Assembly (NCBI GenBank): GCA_050742975.1
Contig: JBOGDQ010000029.1
Location: 1 to 18,885 of the forward strand
Direction of reading: 5' to 3'
Length of the DNA: 18,885 bases
From: JBDTGE01 sp050742975
GTDB lineage: Bacteria > Actinomycetota > Actinomycetes > Mycobacteriales > Jatrophihabitantaceae
A program made the position numbers and the translations under genes. Below, piece by piece: positions 8,601 to 15,502 of the stretch; position 1 is the first letter of the stretch, and each line of letters opens with the position of its first letter. A model generated the notes under the pieces. That model ran no database searches, was not told where the DNA came from, and saw only the letters and a program-made list of their open reading frames with translations.

Positions 8601-9287
8601 TCAGCCGGCTCGTTCGCCGTTGACGGCCGGCTCGGCGGCACGGGCCGGGCCGATGCCTGCGGCCAGCAGGGCGCTGTTCGGCAGGTTGAGCGGGCCGTCG
8701 TCGGTGCGCAGGGTCGTGTACAGCAGGCCGACCGAGCTGACCGTGCCGTCCAGGCGGCCACCGAGCGCGCCGGATACGACGCGCACCTGCTGGCCGGGGA
8801 CGTACGGACGGGCGATCAGCAGCACGAATCCCGCGAACACGTTGCCCAGTGCCTGCTGGGCCGCGATGCCGAGGATGATGCCGGTGACCGCGCCGCCGAG
8901 CAGCAGGTGCCCGACCGGGACGGCGAACAGGTCGAGTGCGGCGAGCAGCACCGTGAGGTAGCCGACGAGCAGGACGACCACCCGCAGCGGGGTCGCGGCG
9001 GCGGCCCCGGCGCGCGCGTGCGACACCCTGGCGACCTCCTCGGCGGCGTTGCGGGTGGACAGCACACCGAACAGCACGAACGCGATGCCGGCGCCGTAGC
9101 CGATCAGCCGGGTGTGCAGCGGGGCGTGCTGGATCGCGGCAAGGCTGCGGCCGGTCGCGAACGCGGCGATCGCGAGTGCGAGGTAGACGACCGCACGGCG
9201 GAAGTCGGCGCGCAGCCGCGCATCTACCGCACGCAGCACGCCTCGGACCGGCTCGCGCACAGCAGGAACAGATCGGAACGGGGCCAT
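8601..9287 (-). CDS. Small-conductance mechanosensitive channel (MscS) family protein, short form
   Basis: With start at 9287 this is a 228-residue membrane protein. Hydrophobic segments lie at about 32-50, 62-77 and 101-122. The MscS pore helix follows: GGAVTGIILGIAAQQALGNV at 131-150, then FAGFVLLIARPY. A beta domain follows with GTVSSVGLLYTTLRT at 181-195 and LPNSALL at 202-208, the MscS 'PN' landmark. Such channels open under hypo-osmotic membrane tension. The chain stops soon after the beta domain, so the C-terminal alpha/beta vestibule of E. coli MscS is missing. GGAGG lies only 2 nt before this ATG, tighter than usual; the open frame extends to 9443 but its first 52 residues look non-coding. 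A start a few codons upstream is possible. Confidence 0.82.
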   Translation of the reverse strand: MAPFRSVPAVREPVRGVLRAVDARLRADFRRAVVYLALAIAAFATGRSLAAIQHAPLHTRLIGYGAGIAFVLFGVLSTRNAAEEVARVSHARAGAAAATPLRVVVLLVGYLTVLLAALDLFAVPVGHLLLGGAVTGIILGIAAQQALGNVFAGFVLLIARPYVPGQQVRVVSGALGGRLDGTVSSVGLLYTTLRTDDGPLNLPNSALLAAGIGPARAAEPAVNGERAG

Positions 9288-9569
9288 GTCCTCCGGTCTA
9301 ACGGCCACGGTCACACGCTCGCACGCCCGGCTCACCGCGTTGCCAGATGCCCGCCGCCGGGTCAGCCCACCGAGCGCCGCAGCATGACCGTCGCGACGTG
9401 CGCCGTCCTGGGCAGCGTGACGGTGCCGGTCGAGTGTCGTCATCGACCTTGACCCGCCGTGAATCCGACGTACGCAATTCGGCTATGACCGGCACGATCG
9501 GCCAGGATCCGGCAGCGCCCGCGCGGCCGCTGCGGCTGTGGTTCGCGGACGCAATCGGCGCACGCCAAA

Positions 9570-9617
9570 GATCAGCTGCGGGTTGCGTCGGCGGGCAGCC
9601 GCAACCCGCAGCTGATC
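9570..9617. repeat. Perfect 18-bp inverted repeat (hairpin 1)
   Basis: The left arm GATCAGCTGCGGGTTGCG (9570-9587) and its exact reverse complement (9600-9617) enclose a 12-nt loop. No T-tract follows on either strand. Because the flanking genes are transcribed away from this site, it is not an ordinary terminator of either one. It could be a folded part of an untranslated or non-coding RNA, a dispersed genomic palindrome, or a protein-binding site. Confidence 0.9.
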
Positions 9618-9680
9618 AAGGACTTTGTCCGATGGCGTTCGCCTGAATGCGTTGATGTGCTTGTGCTCGCACTCGAGCGT

Positions 9681-9730
9681 CGATCTTGGTGCGAGTACGT
9701 TGCTGCGCCCGCCGAAGTGCACCAAGATCG
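9681..9730. repeat. 12-bp inverted repeat (hairpin 2), extendable
   Basis: CGATCTTGGTGC (9681-9692) pairs perfectly with GCACCAAGATCG (9719-9730) around a 26-nt loop. After one mismatch the stem extends by three more pairs (GCG 9677-9679 with CGC 9732-9734). A competing 7-bp stem, CTCGCAC (9666-9672) with GTGCGAG (9689-9695), uses part of the same left arm, so the two folds exclude each other in RNA. The GATC-containing arms are reminiscent of hairpin 1, 63 bp away. Confidence 0.85.
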
Positions 9731-9817
9731 CCGCACGGCCCGACCACACATCGGCCATCTCCGGAGGGGCCGCAGCTGTGCGCGGGAGCCCACCCGCCGC
9801 ACGTGTCGGGCGGCAGG

Positions 9818-11239
9818 ATGCCGGCGAGCAGCGTGAACCGCGGCCGCACCGGTCCCGTGGTCGAGGGAGTGAGTACGCGAGCGACTGGTTGGGTCCAGAC
9901 AGCAACGACGTCCGGCCGGTTCGGACGCTGGTCGGCGCGCCGCCGGCTGCGGGCCGCGGTCGGCACCCTGTGGATCGTCGCGGGGCTGCTGCAGCTGCAG
10001 CCGTTCATGTTCACGCCGGGCTTCGCCCATGACGTGCTCGGCAGCTCGGCGCTCTCGCAGCCGGCGCCACTCGGCGACGCGATCGGGGCGATCGAGCGGT
10101 TCGCCGCCGCGAACGCGGTCGCCGCGAACTGGGCGTTCGCGCTGGCCGAACTGACCATCGGCGCAGGCATGCTGTTCGCGCGGAGCGGTCGCGTCGCGCG
10201 CCTGGCCTGCACCGCGTCGATCGGTTGGGGCCTGGGCGTGTGGTGTCTCGGCGAGGGCATGGGCGCAGTCCTCACCGGCCATGCCGCACTCACCACCGGC
10301 GCGCCGGGTGCGGCCGCTCTGTACGTCGTGCTCACCGTCGCTGCGTGGCCCCGGCGAGCCGGGCTCGGCGTGGAAGGGCCGATGCCGGCGCGGCTGCTCA
10401 CCGTGGCCTGGTCGCTGATCTGGCTGCTGGGGGCGGTGCTTGCGGTGCTACCGGCGCAGCGGGGTGCCCGCGGGCTCGGCGCGCAGGCGGCGATGGGATG
10501 GATGATGGCGCCGTCCTGGGCGAGCGGTCCGACGCTCGCCGTGGCGAAGTGGCTCGACGCGCTGGCGCCGCTTGCTGCGACGCTCGTCGCTGCAGGTGTG
10601 GTCGCCGTCCACCTCGCGATCGGGCTCGGCGTCCTGCGCGCGCACACCCGCGGCCTCGCGCTCATCGGCGGGGCCGTGCTCACTGCGTGCTTCTGGATGT
10701 TCGGTCAGGGCTTCGGTGGGCTCAGCACCGGCACGGTGACCGACGTGGGTACCGCGCCGCTGGTCGCACTGCTCGCAGTCGCGATGGTGAACCGCCGTCG
10801 CCCCGAGCACGTAGCTGAAGGTATGAATCGTTACCCGCTCGCAGCCGCGGCCGCCGCATGCGCAGTACTGCTCGCCTCGTGCAGCTCGTCGTCCAAGCCG
10901 TCCGCGCCCATCACGTCGACCAACTCGTCTTCGAGCACGTCCGCGATCGTCGCCCCGGCCAGCTCGGGGACGACTGCGGCGCCGGCCGCCGGGATCGTCA
11001 TCAGCGGCTTCGCCTTCTCCGGGACGATGACCGTCAAGCCGGGGCAGAAGGTGACGGTCACCAACAAGGACTCCGTCGCCCACACCCTCACCGACAAGAA
11101 GACGCACCTGTTCGACACGGGCAACATCAACGGCAACGGCGGGACCGGATCGTTCACCGCGCCGAGCAAGCCGGGCAGCTACCAGTTCGGGTGCACGTAC
11201 CACCCCAACATGCACGGCACCCTCATCGTGCGGGGCTGA
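9818..11239 (+). CDS. Eight-helix membrane domain fused in frame to a cupredoxin lipoprotein domain
   Basis: The frame is open from 9686; ATG 9818 is a tentative start giving 473 residues, and GTG 9869 is an alternative. Neither has a well-spaced ribosome binding site. About eight hydrophobic helices occupy roughly residues 47-66, 98-122, 127-146, 161-177, 192-212, 250-272, 278-294 and 308-325. I do not recognise this membrane family. After MVNRRRPEHVAEG, at residue 336, a second apparent N-terminus begins, MNRYPLAAAA, with lipobox LLASC (C355), a Ser/Thr-rich linker, and a cupredoxin domain with type-1 copper ligands H422, C459, H462 and M465. The pairing suggests a membrane component with an extracytoplasmic copper or redox protein. 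The internal signal peptide makes it likely that these are, or recently were, two genes; a single-base indel near the CCCC run at 10801 would separate them. Confidence 0.7.
   Translation: MPASSVNRGRTGPVVEGVSTRATGWVQTATTSGRFGRWSARRRLRAAVGTLWIVAGLLQLQPFMFTPGFAHDVLGSSALSQPAPLGDAIGAIERFAAANAVAANWAFALAELTIGAGMLFARSGRVARLACTASIGWGLGVWCLGEGMGAVLTGHAALTTGAPGAAALYVVLTVAAWPRRAGLGVEGPMPARLLTVAWSLIWLLGAVLAVLPAQRGARGLGAQAAMGWMMAPSWASGPTLAVAKWLDALAPLAATLVAAGVVAVHLAIGLGVLRAHTRGLALIGGAVLTACFWMFGQGFGGLSTGTVTDVGTAPLVALLAVAMVNRRRPEHVAEGMNRYPLAAAAAACAVLLASCSSSSKPSAPITSTNSSSSTSAIVAPASSGTTAAPAAGIVISGFAFSGTMTVKPGQKVTVTNKDSVAHTLTDKKTHLFDTGNINGNGGTGSFTAPSKPGSYQFGCTYHPNMHGTLIVRG
10823..11239 (+). CDS. Cupredoxin-domain lipoprotein (possible independent internal start)
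   Basis: Read from ATG 10823, the last 138 codons of the fused frame make a complete secreted lipoprotein. A short positively charged n-region (MNRYP) precedes an alanine-rich hydrophobic core and lipobox LLASC with C20 for lipidation. A Ser/Thr/Pro linker (about 21-57) and a plastocyanin-like domain (58-138) follow. AHTL supplies H87, and FGCTYHPNMHG supplies C124, H127 and M130, the usual type-1 copper set. It would sit on the outer face of the membrane and carry electrons or copper. GAAGG lies only 1 nt before the ATG, so internal initiation is unproven. ATGA at this site would be a coupled stop/start if the upstream frame were shifted, typical of adjacent genes. It is the same DNA as the C-terminal part of the fused frame. 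Confidence 0.6.
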   Translation: MNRYPLAAAAAACAVLLASCSSSSKPSAPITSTNSSSSTSAIVAPASSGTTAAPAAGIVISGFAFSGTMTVKPGQKVTVTNKDSVAHTLTDKKTHLFDTGNINGNGGTGSFTAPSKPGSYQFGCTYHPNMHGTLIVRG

Positions 11240-11287
11240 GACGTGCGGGGCTGAGACGTGCAGGGCTGAGACGTGCAGGGCTGAGAC
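11228..11287. repeat. 15-bp tandem repeat, four copies, carrying the stop codon
   Basis: Four head-to-tail units of GTGCRGGGCTGAGAC run from the last codons of the cupredoxin gene into the spacer; copies 1-2 have G and copies 3-4 have A at the fifth base. Unit 1 supplies the real stop (TGA 11237-11239). Because the unit is 15 bp, every copy repeats the same in-frame TGA. It looks like recent slippage or duplication of the gene end. Confidence 0.92.
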
Positions 11288-11395
11288 GTGCCGCGCAGGT
11301 CAGGGCGGTTCCGCGATCGTGACGCCGTACGTTGTGCACGTAGGACGACCTCGCTCGCCGGCGAATGTCGAGCGCGCAGCGAAAGGACCTTCGCG

Positions 11396-11737
11396 ATGAC
11401 CGATCGAGCGTCGGCAACCAGCACGGCCGAGGTGCCCACCGACCGGCCGAACCGCTACGGCAAGCAACTCATCGCGCACCTGAGTCGGCGCAGCGCCGGC
11501 GAATGGTCCGACGAGACCGGCACCGGATGGATCACCTTCGATGCCGGTCGCGCCGAGCTGAACTCCTCCGACGGCGCACTCCTGCTGCGGGTCGCCGGCG
11601 ATCCGGACAACGTGGCGCGGCTCGAGGACGTGGTGGGCCGGCACCTGGTCAGGTTCGGAGCCCGCGACGAACTGGTCGTGTCGTGGGTCCGCGACGACGG
11701 CACCCCCGGGACCGAGCAGCGCAAGACGGAGGACTGA
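11396..11737 (+). CDS. DUF2218 domain protein
   Basis: This small protein of 113 residues matches the DUF2218 pattern. DRPNRYGKQLIAHLSRR near residue 17 is followed by a beta-rich centre (GWITFDAGRAEL, ALLLRVAGD). VVGRHLVRFGARDELVVSWV lies near the C-terminus. DUF2218 proteins are small, soluble and of unknown biochemical role; in several actinomycetes and proteobacteria they sit near metal-uptake or stress genes, but nothing here fixes a role. AAAGGA about 8 nt upstream supports the ATG at 11396. It is co-directional with the cupredoxin gene, 156 bp after it, and converges on the protease gene with only 5 bp between stops. No signal peptide or membrane helix is present. Confidence 0.85.
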   Translation: MTDRASATSTAEVPTDRPNRYGKQLIAHLSRRSAGEWSDETGTGWITFDAGRAELNSSDGALLLRVAGDPDNVARLEDVVGRHLVRFGARDELVVSWVRDDGTPGTEQRKTED

Positions 11738-11742
11738 TCGGA

Positions 11743-12873
11743 TCAGGGCCAGTTGGAAAGGCCCCAACGGACGAGGTCGACCATCCCGCCGCCACCGGCC
11801 TCGATGTTGTTGTCCTCGTCCCACCAGCCGAACGGTGTGCCGCTGATCCGCTCACCGCCGCTGGTCACGCCGACCGCGTACGGGCCGTCGTTCCAGAAGC
11901 CGAAGAACGGACCGCCCGAATCGCCGCCGGTCGCGTCACCGTGGTGCTCGATCTCGATCGAGTTGTCATCGCCGCCGTCGGTGTCGAGTACCGGGATGCC
12001 GGACTGGTCCGAGGGCCGCTCGCCGCCCGCGATCGCCGCGGGGTAGCCGGCCAGCGTCCAGTAGTCGCCGCCGTTCCAGCCGGAGTCGTAGGTCTTGGTG
12101 CCCATCCAGCCGAGCCAGCTGCCGATCGGGTCGTACAGCCGCAGGATCGAGTAGTCGTTCGCGGCAACCGTGTCGTTCGTGTCCCAACCACGGTAGTCCG
12201 ACGCGTAGGACACCGCGCCGGACCCGGCCACCGGTGCGCCGTCCCAGTACGACGGGACGAACTTCATCGCCCAGCTGCCCGATCCCCAGGGGCACACGTG
12301 CCCGGCGGTCAGGACGTGGCGCGGGCCGACCAGCGCGCCGGAACCCCACCAGTCCCAGCTGCCGCCGCCCGCCCAGTTCGTCCAGGTGAAGATGCGTCCG
12401 ATGCACCGCCACGGGTAGCTGTTCGGGTAGTACACGCTGCGGTCATCGGCGCCGTACACCCCGTAGTACGGCTCGATCTGCGTGCCGTCGCGACGCGTCA
12501 TCGGAGTGTGCCGGAAGGACGGGCTCGCCGCGTACGGCTGGAAGGTCTGCTCGCTCCACTCCGGACGCATCGCCGGTGTCGCGGCCTCTCCCGCCAGATT
12601 CTCCTTACGGGACAGGCGTTCACCGCTCAGGCCCGCACGCCCGAGCTGAGCCCCGGGCGGCAGCGCGAACTCCCACGTGCCGCTCGCGCGCTCGTCCGCC
12701 TTGCCGAAGTGCGGCGCGCGGTCGACACCGGACAGGTGCAGTCGCTGCGTGGCCAGCGACTCGGCCACCTCGCCCGGCATCTCCCCCGTCGCGGCGATGC
12801 GACCCGCCTTGGCCCGCTCGTCCACGGTGAGCGGGCGCTCGCTGTCCCGGCTTCTCTTTCTCGCAGTAGCCAT
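11743..12873 (-). CDS. Trypsin-fold serine protease without evident signal peptide
   Basis: This 376-residue protein has an N-terminal region of about 145 residues of unknown function, rich in charged residues, and a C-terminal chymotrypsin-fold domain. The triad is visible: H192 in GPRHVLTAGHVC, D240 in NDYSILRL, S319 in TGGDSGGPFFG. Cysteines 157 and 194 could form the usual disulfide beside the histidine. The domain is unusually rich in Trp, Tyr and Gly and looks closest to glutamyl-endopeptidase-like S1 enzymes. GAGGAGG 5 nt before ATG 12873 is the best ribosome binding site in the region and fixes the start. The mature-looking N-terminus MATARKRSRDSERP has no hydrophobic core, so the export route is unclear. 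The N-terminal region may be a propeptide. The substrate is not predictable. Confidence 0.87.
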   Translation of the reverse strand: MATARKRSRDSERPLTVDERAKAGRIAATGEMPGEVAESLATQRLHLSGVDRAPHFGKADERASGTWEFALPPGAQLGRAGLSGERLSRKENLAGEAATPAMRPEWSEQTFQPYAASPSFRHTPMTRRDGTQIEPYYGVYGADDRSVYYPNSYPWRCIGRIFTWTNWAGGGSWDWWGSGALVGPRHVLTAGHVCPWGSGSWAMKFVPSYWDGAPVAGSGAVSYASDYRGWDTNDTVAANDYSILRLYDPIGSWLGWMGTKTYDSGWNGGDYWTLAGYPAAIAGGERPSDQSGIPVLDTDGGDDNSIEIEHHGDATGGDSGGPFFGFWNDGPYAVGVTSGGERISGTPFGWWDEDNNIEAGGGGMVDLVRWGLSNWP

Positions 12874-12988
12874 CTGACCCTCCTCGGTCACGAGGTTCGG
12901 GCATGCGGCGGAGTCCGCACTCCCCCCTCGCACCGCAGGAGGGCTATCGCCGGCGGCGAGATACCGGCCCGGCACGCATCAGCCGACT

Positions 12989-13013
12989 CGACCCGCGACG
13001 CGCGGCCGGGTCG
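12989..13013 (-). terminator. Candidate hairpin terminator after the methyltransferase gene
   Basis: CGACCCG (12989-12995) and CGGGTCG (13007-13013) form a 7-bp GC-rich stem with an 11-nt loop, starting a few bases downstream of the minus-strand methyltransferase stop. There is no T-tract, which is common in high-GC actinomycetes. It would end the srs-like operon before the protease gene. Confidence 0.4.
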
Positions 13014-13019
13014 TCCGAC

Positions 13020-13910
13020 TCAGACGGCTATCGCGTCCCCGAGGCGCGGGCGGCGCGCGATGAGGTGGAACAGCGCGCCCAGCTGGCGGTAGGGATCCGT
13101 GCGGCCCAGGCGCTCCTCGATCTGCAGGATTCTGGCCAGCTCGGCCTCGTCCGCGGGCACCGGCGCGGCGAGGTCCTCATCGTCGCTCGCCACACGCACG
13201 CCGTACCAGCTTTCGCAGTGCAGTCCCGCGGCCTGGCAGAGCGTGATCAGTCCATCGATCGTGTCCGCTCTCGCCGGCGATCCGATCTCGTTCACGTAGC
13301 GCGCATCGCGTGCTTGCGCCGCAGCCAGGTCAAGCTCGTCGAACGCGTCCTGCGCACCCTGCCAATCACCGCGCAGCAGCGCGCGCCACGGCAGGAACGC
13401 CGCGCTGCGCGCCGCGATCGCGAGCAGACCGCCGGGCGCGACGAAGCTCGCCAGTTCCGCTATCGCCGCCGCCGACGACGGCAGGTACATCAGCACGCCA
13501 TGGCACTGCACGAGGTCATACGCCGCGCCCGTGCCGGCAGCACCGACGGCCGCCGCGAGTTCGCCGATGTGTCCGGCGCGAAGATCGATCCGGGCCTGCA
13601 CGTCGTCCGGCTGCCGGCCGGCCGCCGCGGTGAACAGCTCACGCATCTGGGCATCGGGCTCGACGGCCGTGACGCGGTAACCGCGGGCGGCGAGGCGGAT
13701 GGCTTGGGTGCCCTGTCCGGCCCCGACGTCGAGAACCCGCGCGGGTGGCGGCGGCAGGTGGGCTGCCAGCTGTCGCGCGATCAGCTCCTGGCGCACCACG
13801 TTGCGCAGATTCCCCATCCGTGCCAGCCAGGCGTCCTTGCCGATCGAGAACGTGCCGTCCGAGGGAACCGCGACGTGGGAAGGGACGCTGCCGTCGGATG
13901 CATCGCTCAC
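13020..13910 (-). CDS. SAM-dependent methyltransferase, CmoM/SmtA-like
   Basis: This is a 296-residue class I methyltransferase. Motif I is VLDVGAGQGTQ at 59-69, the acidic motif II is AVEPDAQM at 82-89, and YDLVQCHGVLMYL forms the following strand. The layout resembles the CmoM (SmtA) family of tRNA wobble-uridine carboxymethyl methyltransferases, including WYGVRVASDD and the tail EERLGRTDPYRQLG...HLIARRP. This similarity is from memory of the family, not a search. The GTG at 13910 gives the full frame but has no clear ribosome binding site; M32 (MGNLRN) is an alternative. It follows the FAD hydroxylase gene by 37 bp on the same strand, so it is probably the fourth gene of the srs-like operon. 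It could be a small-molecule O- or C-methyltransferase there, or a tRNA enzyme carried along. Confidence 0.82.
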   Translation of the reverse strand: MSDASDGSVPSHVAVPSDGTFSIGKDAWLARMGNLRNVVRQELIARQLAAHLPPPPARVLDVGAGQGTQAIRLAARGYRVTAVEPDAQMRELFTAAAGRQPDDVQARIDLRAGHIGELAAAVGAAGTGAAYDLVQCHGVLMYLPSSAAAIAELASFVAPGGLLAIAARSAAFLPWRALLRGDWQGAQDAFDELDLAAAQARDARYVNEIGSPARADTIDGLITLCQAAGLHCESWYGVRVASDDEDLAAPVPADEAELARILQIEERLGRTDPYRQLGALFHLIARRPRLGDAIAV

Positions 13911-13947
13911 GGCGCACGACGATACGGCCGCAGGCGGTCGGACGTGG

Positions 13948-14967
13948 TCAGCGGGCCAGTTGCGCGACTGCGGTCCGGAACAGCCATGGCGCGTGGGCGG
14001 CGGCGGGAACGATGCGACGTCGCAGCGGCGGGTGGCGCGCGGCCCACAGCAGCGAGGAGGTGATCATCCGGTAGCGGCGACTCAGGGTGAGGTAGTCATG
14101 CTCGTAGCGGGCCGGACGATCCTCGACGACCCGCCGCACGAGCGCCTGCGCGCAGTCGAACGCGAGCGCCAGCCCCTCGCCGGTCAGCGCGTCGAGGTAG
14201 CCCGCCGCATCGCCGACGAGCAGGACGCGACCGTGGACCCGCCGGCGCACGTCCTGGCGCAACGGGCCGGCCGCCCGCACCCGACCCGCGTCGGCGTGGC
14301 CCAGGCGCGCGGCCAGCTCGGGAAAACCGCTTATCCGCTCGGCGAAGGCGGACCGTTCCGTGCCCAGGATCGCGACACCGACGCAGTCGTCCGCCACCGG
14401 AGTCACGTAGGCCTCGCCGCGCGGCGTCCAGTACACCTCGACCAGGTCGCTCCATGGACGGACCCGGTAGTGCGCGCGAATCCCCCACCGGCGTGGGACC
14501 GACGAGGGTGGTGCCGGGTAGCCCAGCCGGCGGCGCAGGCCCGAGTGCAGGCCGTCGGCCGCGACGAGGTAGCGCGCGCGGATGCCCGCCGCGGTGACGC
14601 TGTCGCCATGCCAGCGCAGTTCGCCGACGCGGTCGGCCAGAACCTGCACGCCCGCTGCGATCGCGGCCTCGTGCAGCACCCGGTGCAGTTCGGTGCGTCG
14701 CACGCCCAGACCGGCGCCGTGTCGGAACGGGGCCATGGCCTGGTCGCCGTCCTGCAGATAGCGGATGCCGCGCAGCTGCACGCCGTCCGGACACAGGTCG
14801 AGATCGCGAAGCGCGGCCACCGCGTGCGGCATCAGCCCCTCGCCGCACGCCTTGTCGATCGGCGCCGTGCGCGGCTCGATCACCGCCGTCCGCAGGCCTG
14901 CCCTTGCCGCGTGCAGTGCAGTGACGAGGCCGGCCGGTCCACCGCCGGCGACGAGCAGGTCGATCAT
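13948..14967 (-). CDS. srsC: FAD-dependent monooxygenase/oxidoreductase, SrsC-like
   Basis: This 339-residue flavoprotein of the geranylgeranyl reductase/aromatic hydroxylase fold opens with the Rossmann motif VAGGGPAG (6-13). VAADGLHSGLRR at 135-146 is the DG motif, and VGDAAGYLDALTGEG at 251-265 is the GD motif that binds FAD ribityl. The start is set by MIDLLVAGGG and by the 4-bp ATGA overlap with the methyltransferase gene before it; the frame is open further upstream but without family similarity. In the Streptomyces griseus srs operon the third gene encodes a flavoprotein hydroxylase that oxidises the methylated alkylresorcinol towards a quinone. By position and family the same role is inferred here. 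A geranylgeranyl reductase-like function remains possible. Confidence 0.87.
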   Translation of the reverse strand: MIDLLVAGGGPAGLVTALHAARAGLRTAVIEPRTAPIDKACGEGLMPHAVAALRDLDLCPDGVQLRGIRYLQDGDQAMAPFRHGAGLGVRRTELHRVLHEAAIAAGVQVLADRVGELRWHGDSVTAAGIRARYLVAADGLHSGLRRRLGYPAPPSSVPRRWGIRAHYRVRPWSDLVEVYWTPRGEAYVTPVADDCVGVAILGTERSAFAERISGFPELAARLGHADAGRVRAAGPLRQDVRRRVHGRVLLVGDAAGYLDALTGEGLALAFDCAQALVRRVVEDRPARYEHDYLTLSRRYRMITSSLLWAARHPPLRRRIVPAAAHAPWLFRTAVAQLAR

Positions 14968-15500
14968 GTGACGGCGGCGGGCGGACGGTCCGTCGACAGC
15001 GAACCCAGCGCGCGATTCTCGACGCCGATCCGCACGCTCAGCAGCACCGCGTTGAGGACCGAGAACGCGATCGCGGTGATCCAGGCGGTGTGCACCAGCG
15101 GCAGCGCGGCCCCTTCGATCACGACGGCGAGGTAGTTCGGATGCGGCAGCAGTCGGTAGGGCCCGCGGGTGATCCGGGGCAGTCCGGGGACAACGAGCAC
15201 CCGCGTGTTCCACTGCCGGCCCAGAGTGGCGATGCACCACCACCGCAGCGCCTGGCTCGCCACGAGGAGCGCGAGCATCGGCCAGCCGAGCGCCGGGACG
15301 AACGTCCGATGACCCAGCCACGCCTCGCACAGCGCTCCGGCGAGCAGGCCGGTGTGCAGCACAACCATGACCGGGTAGTGGCCGGCACCCACCTGGACGG
15401 CGCCACGGCTGACGCTCCACCCCTCGTTGCGGCGCGACACGATCAGCTCGGCGAGCCGCTCGAGTGCGACCAGCGCGACAAGCAGTGTGAACCAGGCCAT
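14964..15500 (-). CDS. srsB: ICMT-family membrane methyltransferase, SrsB-like
   Basis: This 178-residue integral membrane protein belongs to the isoprenylcysteine carboxyl methyltransferase family. It has four or five hydrophobic stretches, and the conserved SAM-binding segment GPYRLLPHPNY at 113-123, followed by E129 and the C-terminal E161-N162. Bacterial members beside type III polyketide synthases methylate phenolic hydroxyls rather than prenylcysteine; SrsB of S. griseus is the known example. ATG 15500 is 2 bp from the polyketide synthase stop, and its stop overlaps the flavoprotein ATG. The role inferred is O-methylation of an alkylresorcinol at the membrane. Confidence 0.88.
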   Translation of the reverse strand: MAWFTLLVALVALERLAELIVSRRNEGWSVSRGAVQVGAGHYPVMVVLHTGLLAGALCEAWLGHRTFVPALGWPMLALLVASQALRWWCIATLGRQWNTRVLVVPGLPRITRGPYRLLPHPNYLAVVIEGAALPLVHTAWITAIAFSVLNAVLLSVRIGVENRALGSLSTDRPPAAVT

Positions 15501-15502
15501 CG

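Larger units (their letters stand above)
9288..9817. other. Gene-poor divergent intergenic region with two large inverted repeats
   Basis: This 530-bp stretch separates the minus-strand channel gene from the plus-strand membrane/cupredoxin gene. No open frame in it shows a domain, a good ribosome binding site or convincing amino-acid composition. The main content is two inverted repeats at 9570-9617 and 9681-9730, listed separately. A possible 53-codon frame begins at ATG 9485 (MTGTIGQDP) and runs through the first hairpin; it may be a gene remnant. A TTGACC at 9449-9454 with TACGCA 16 nt downstream is a weak plus-strand promoter candidate. Base composition between about 9618 and 9700 is less GC-rich than the neighbouring genes. 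Confidence 0.6.

Noticed and set aside
9485..9646. 53-codon plus-strand frame beginning MTGTIGQDPAAP
   Set aside because: The first ~30 residues look faintly protein-like, but the frame runs through the perfect hairpin, has no ribosome binding site and matches no family I know; kept only as a remark in the intergenic entry.
11328..11342. Inverted repeat TACGT-TGTGC-ACGTA before the DUF2218 gene
   Set aside because: Only 5 bp per arm; in DNA of this composition such short repeats are expected by chance, and no promoter boxes accompany it.
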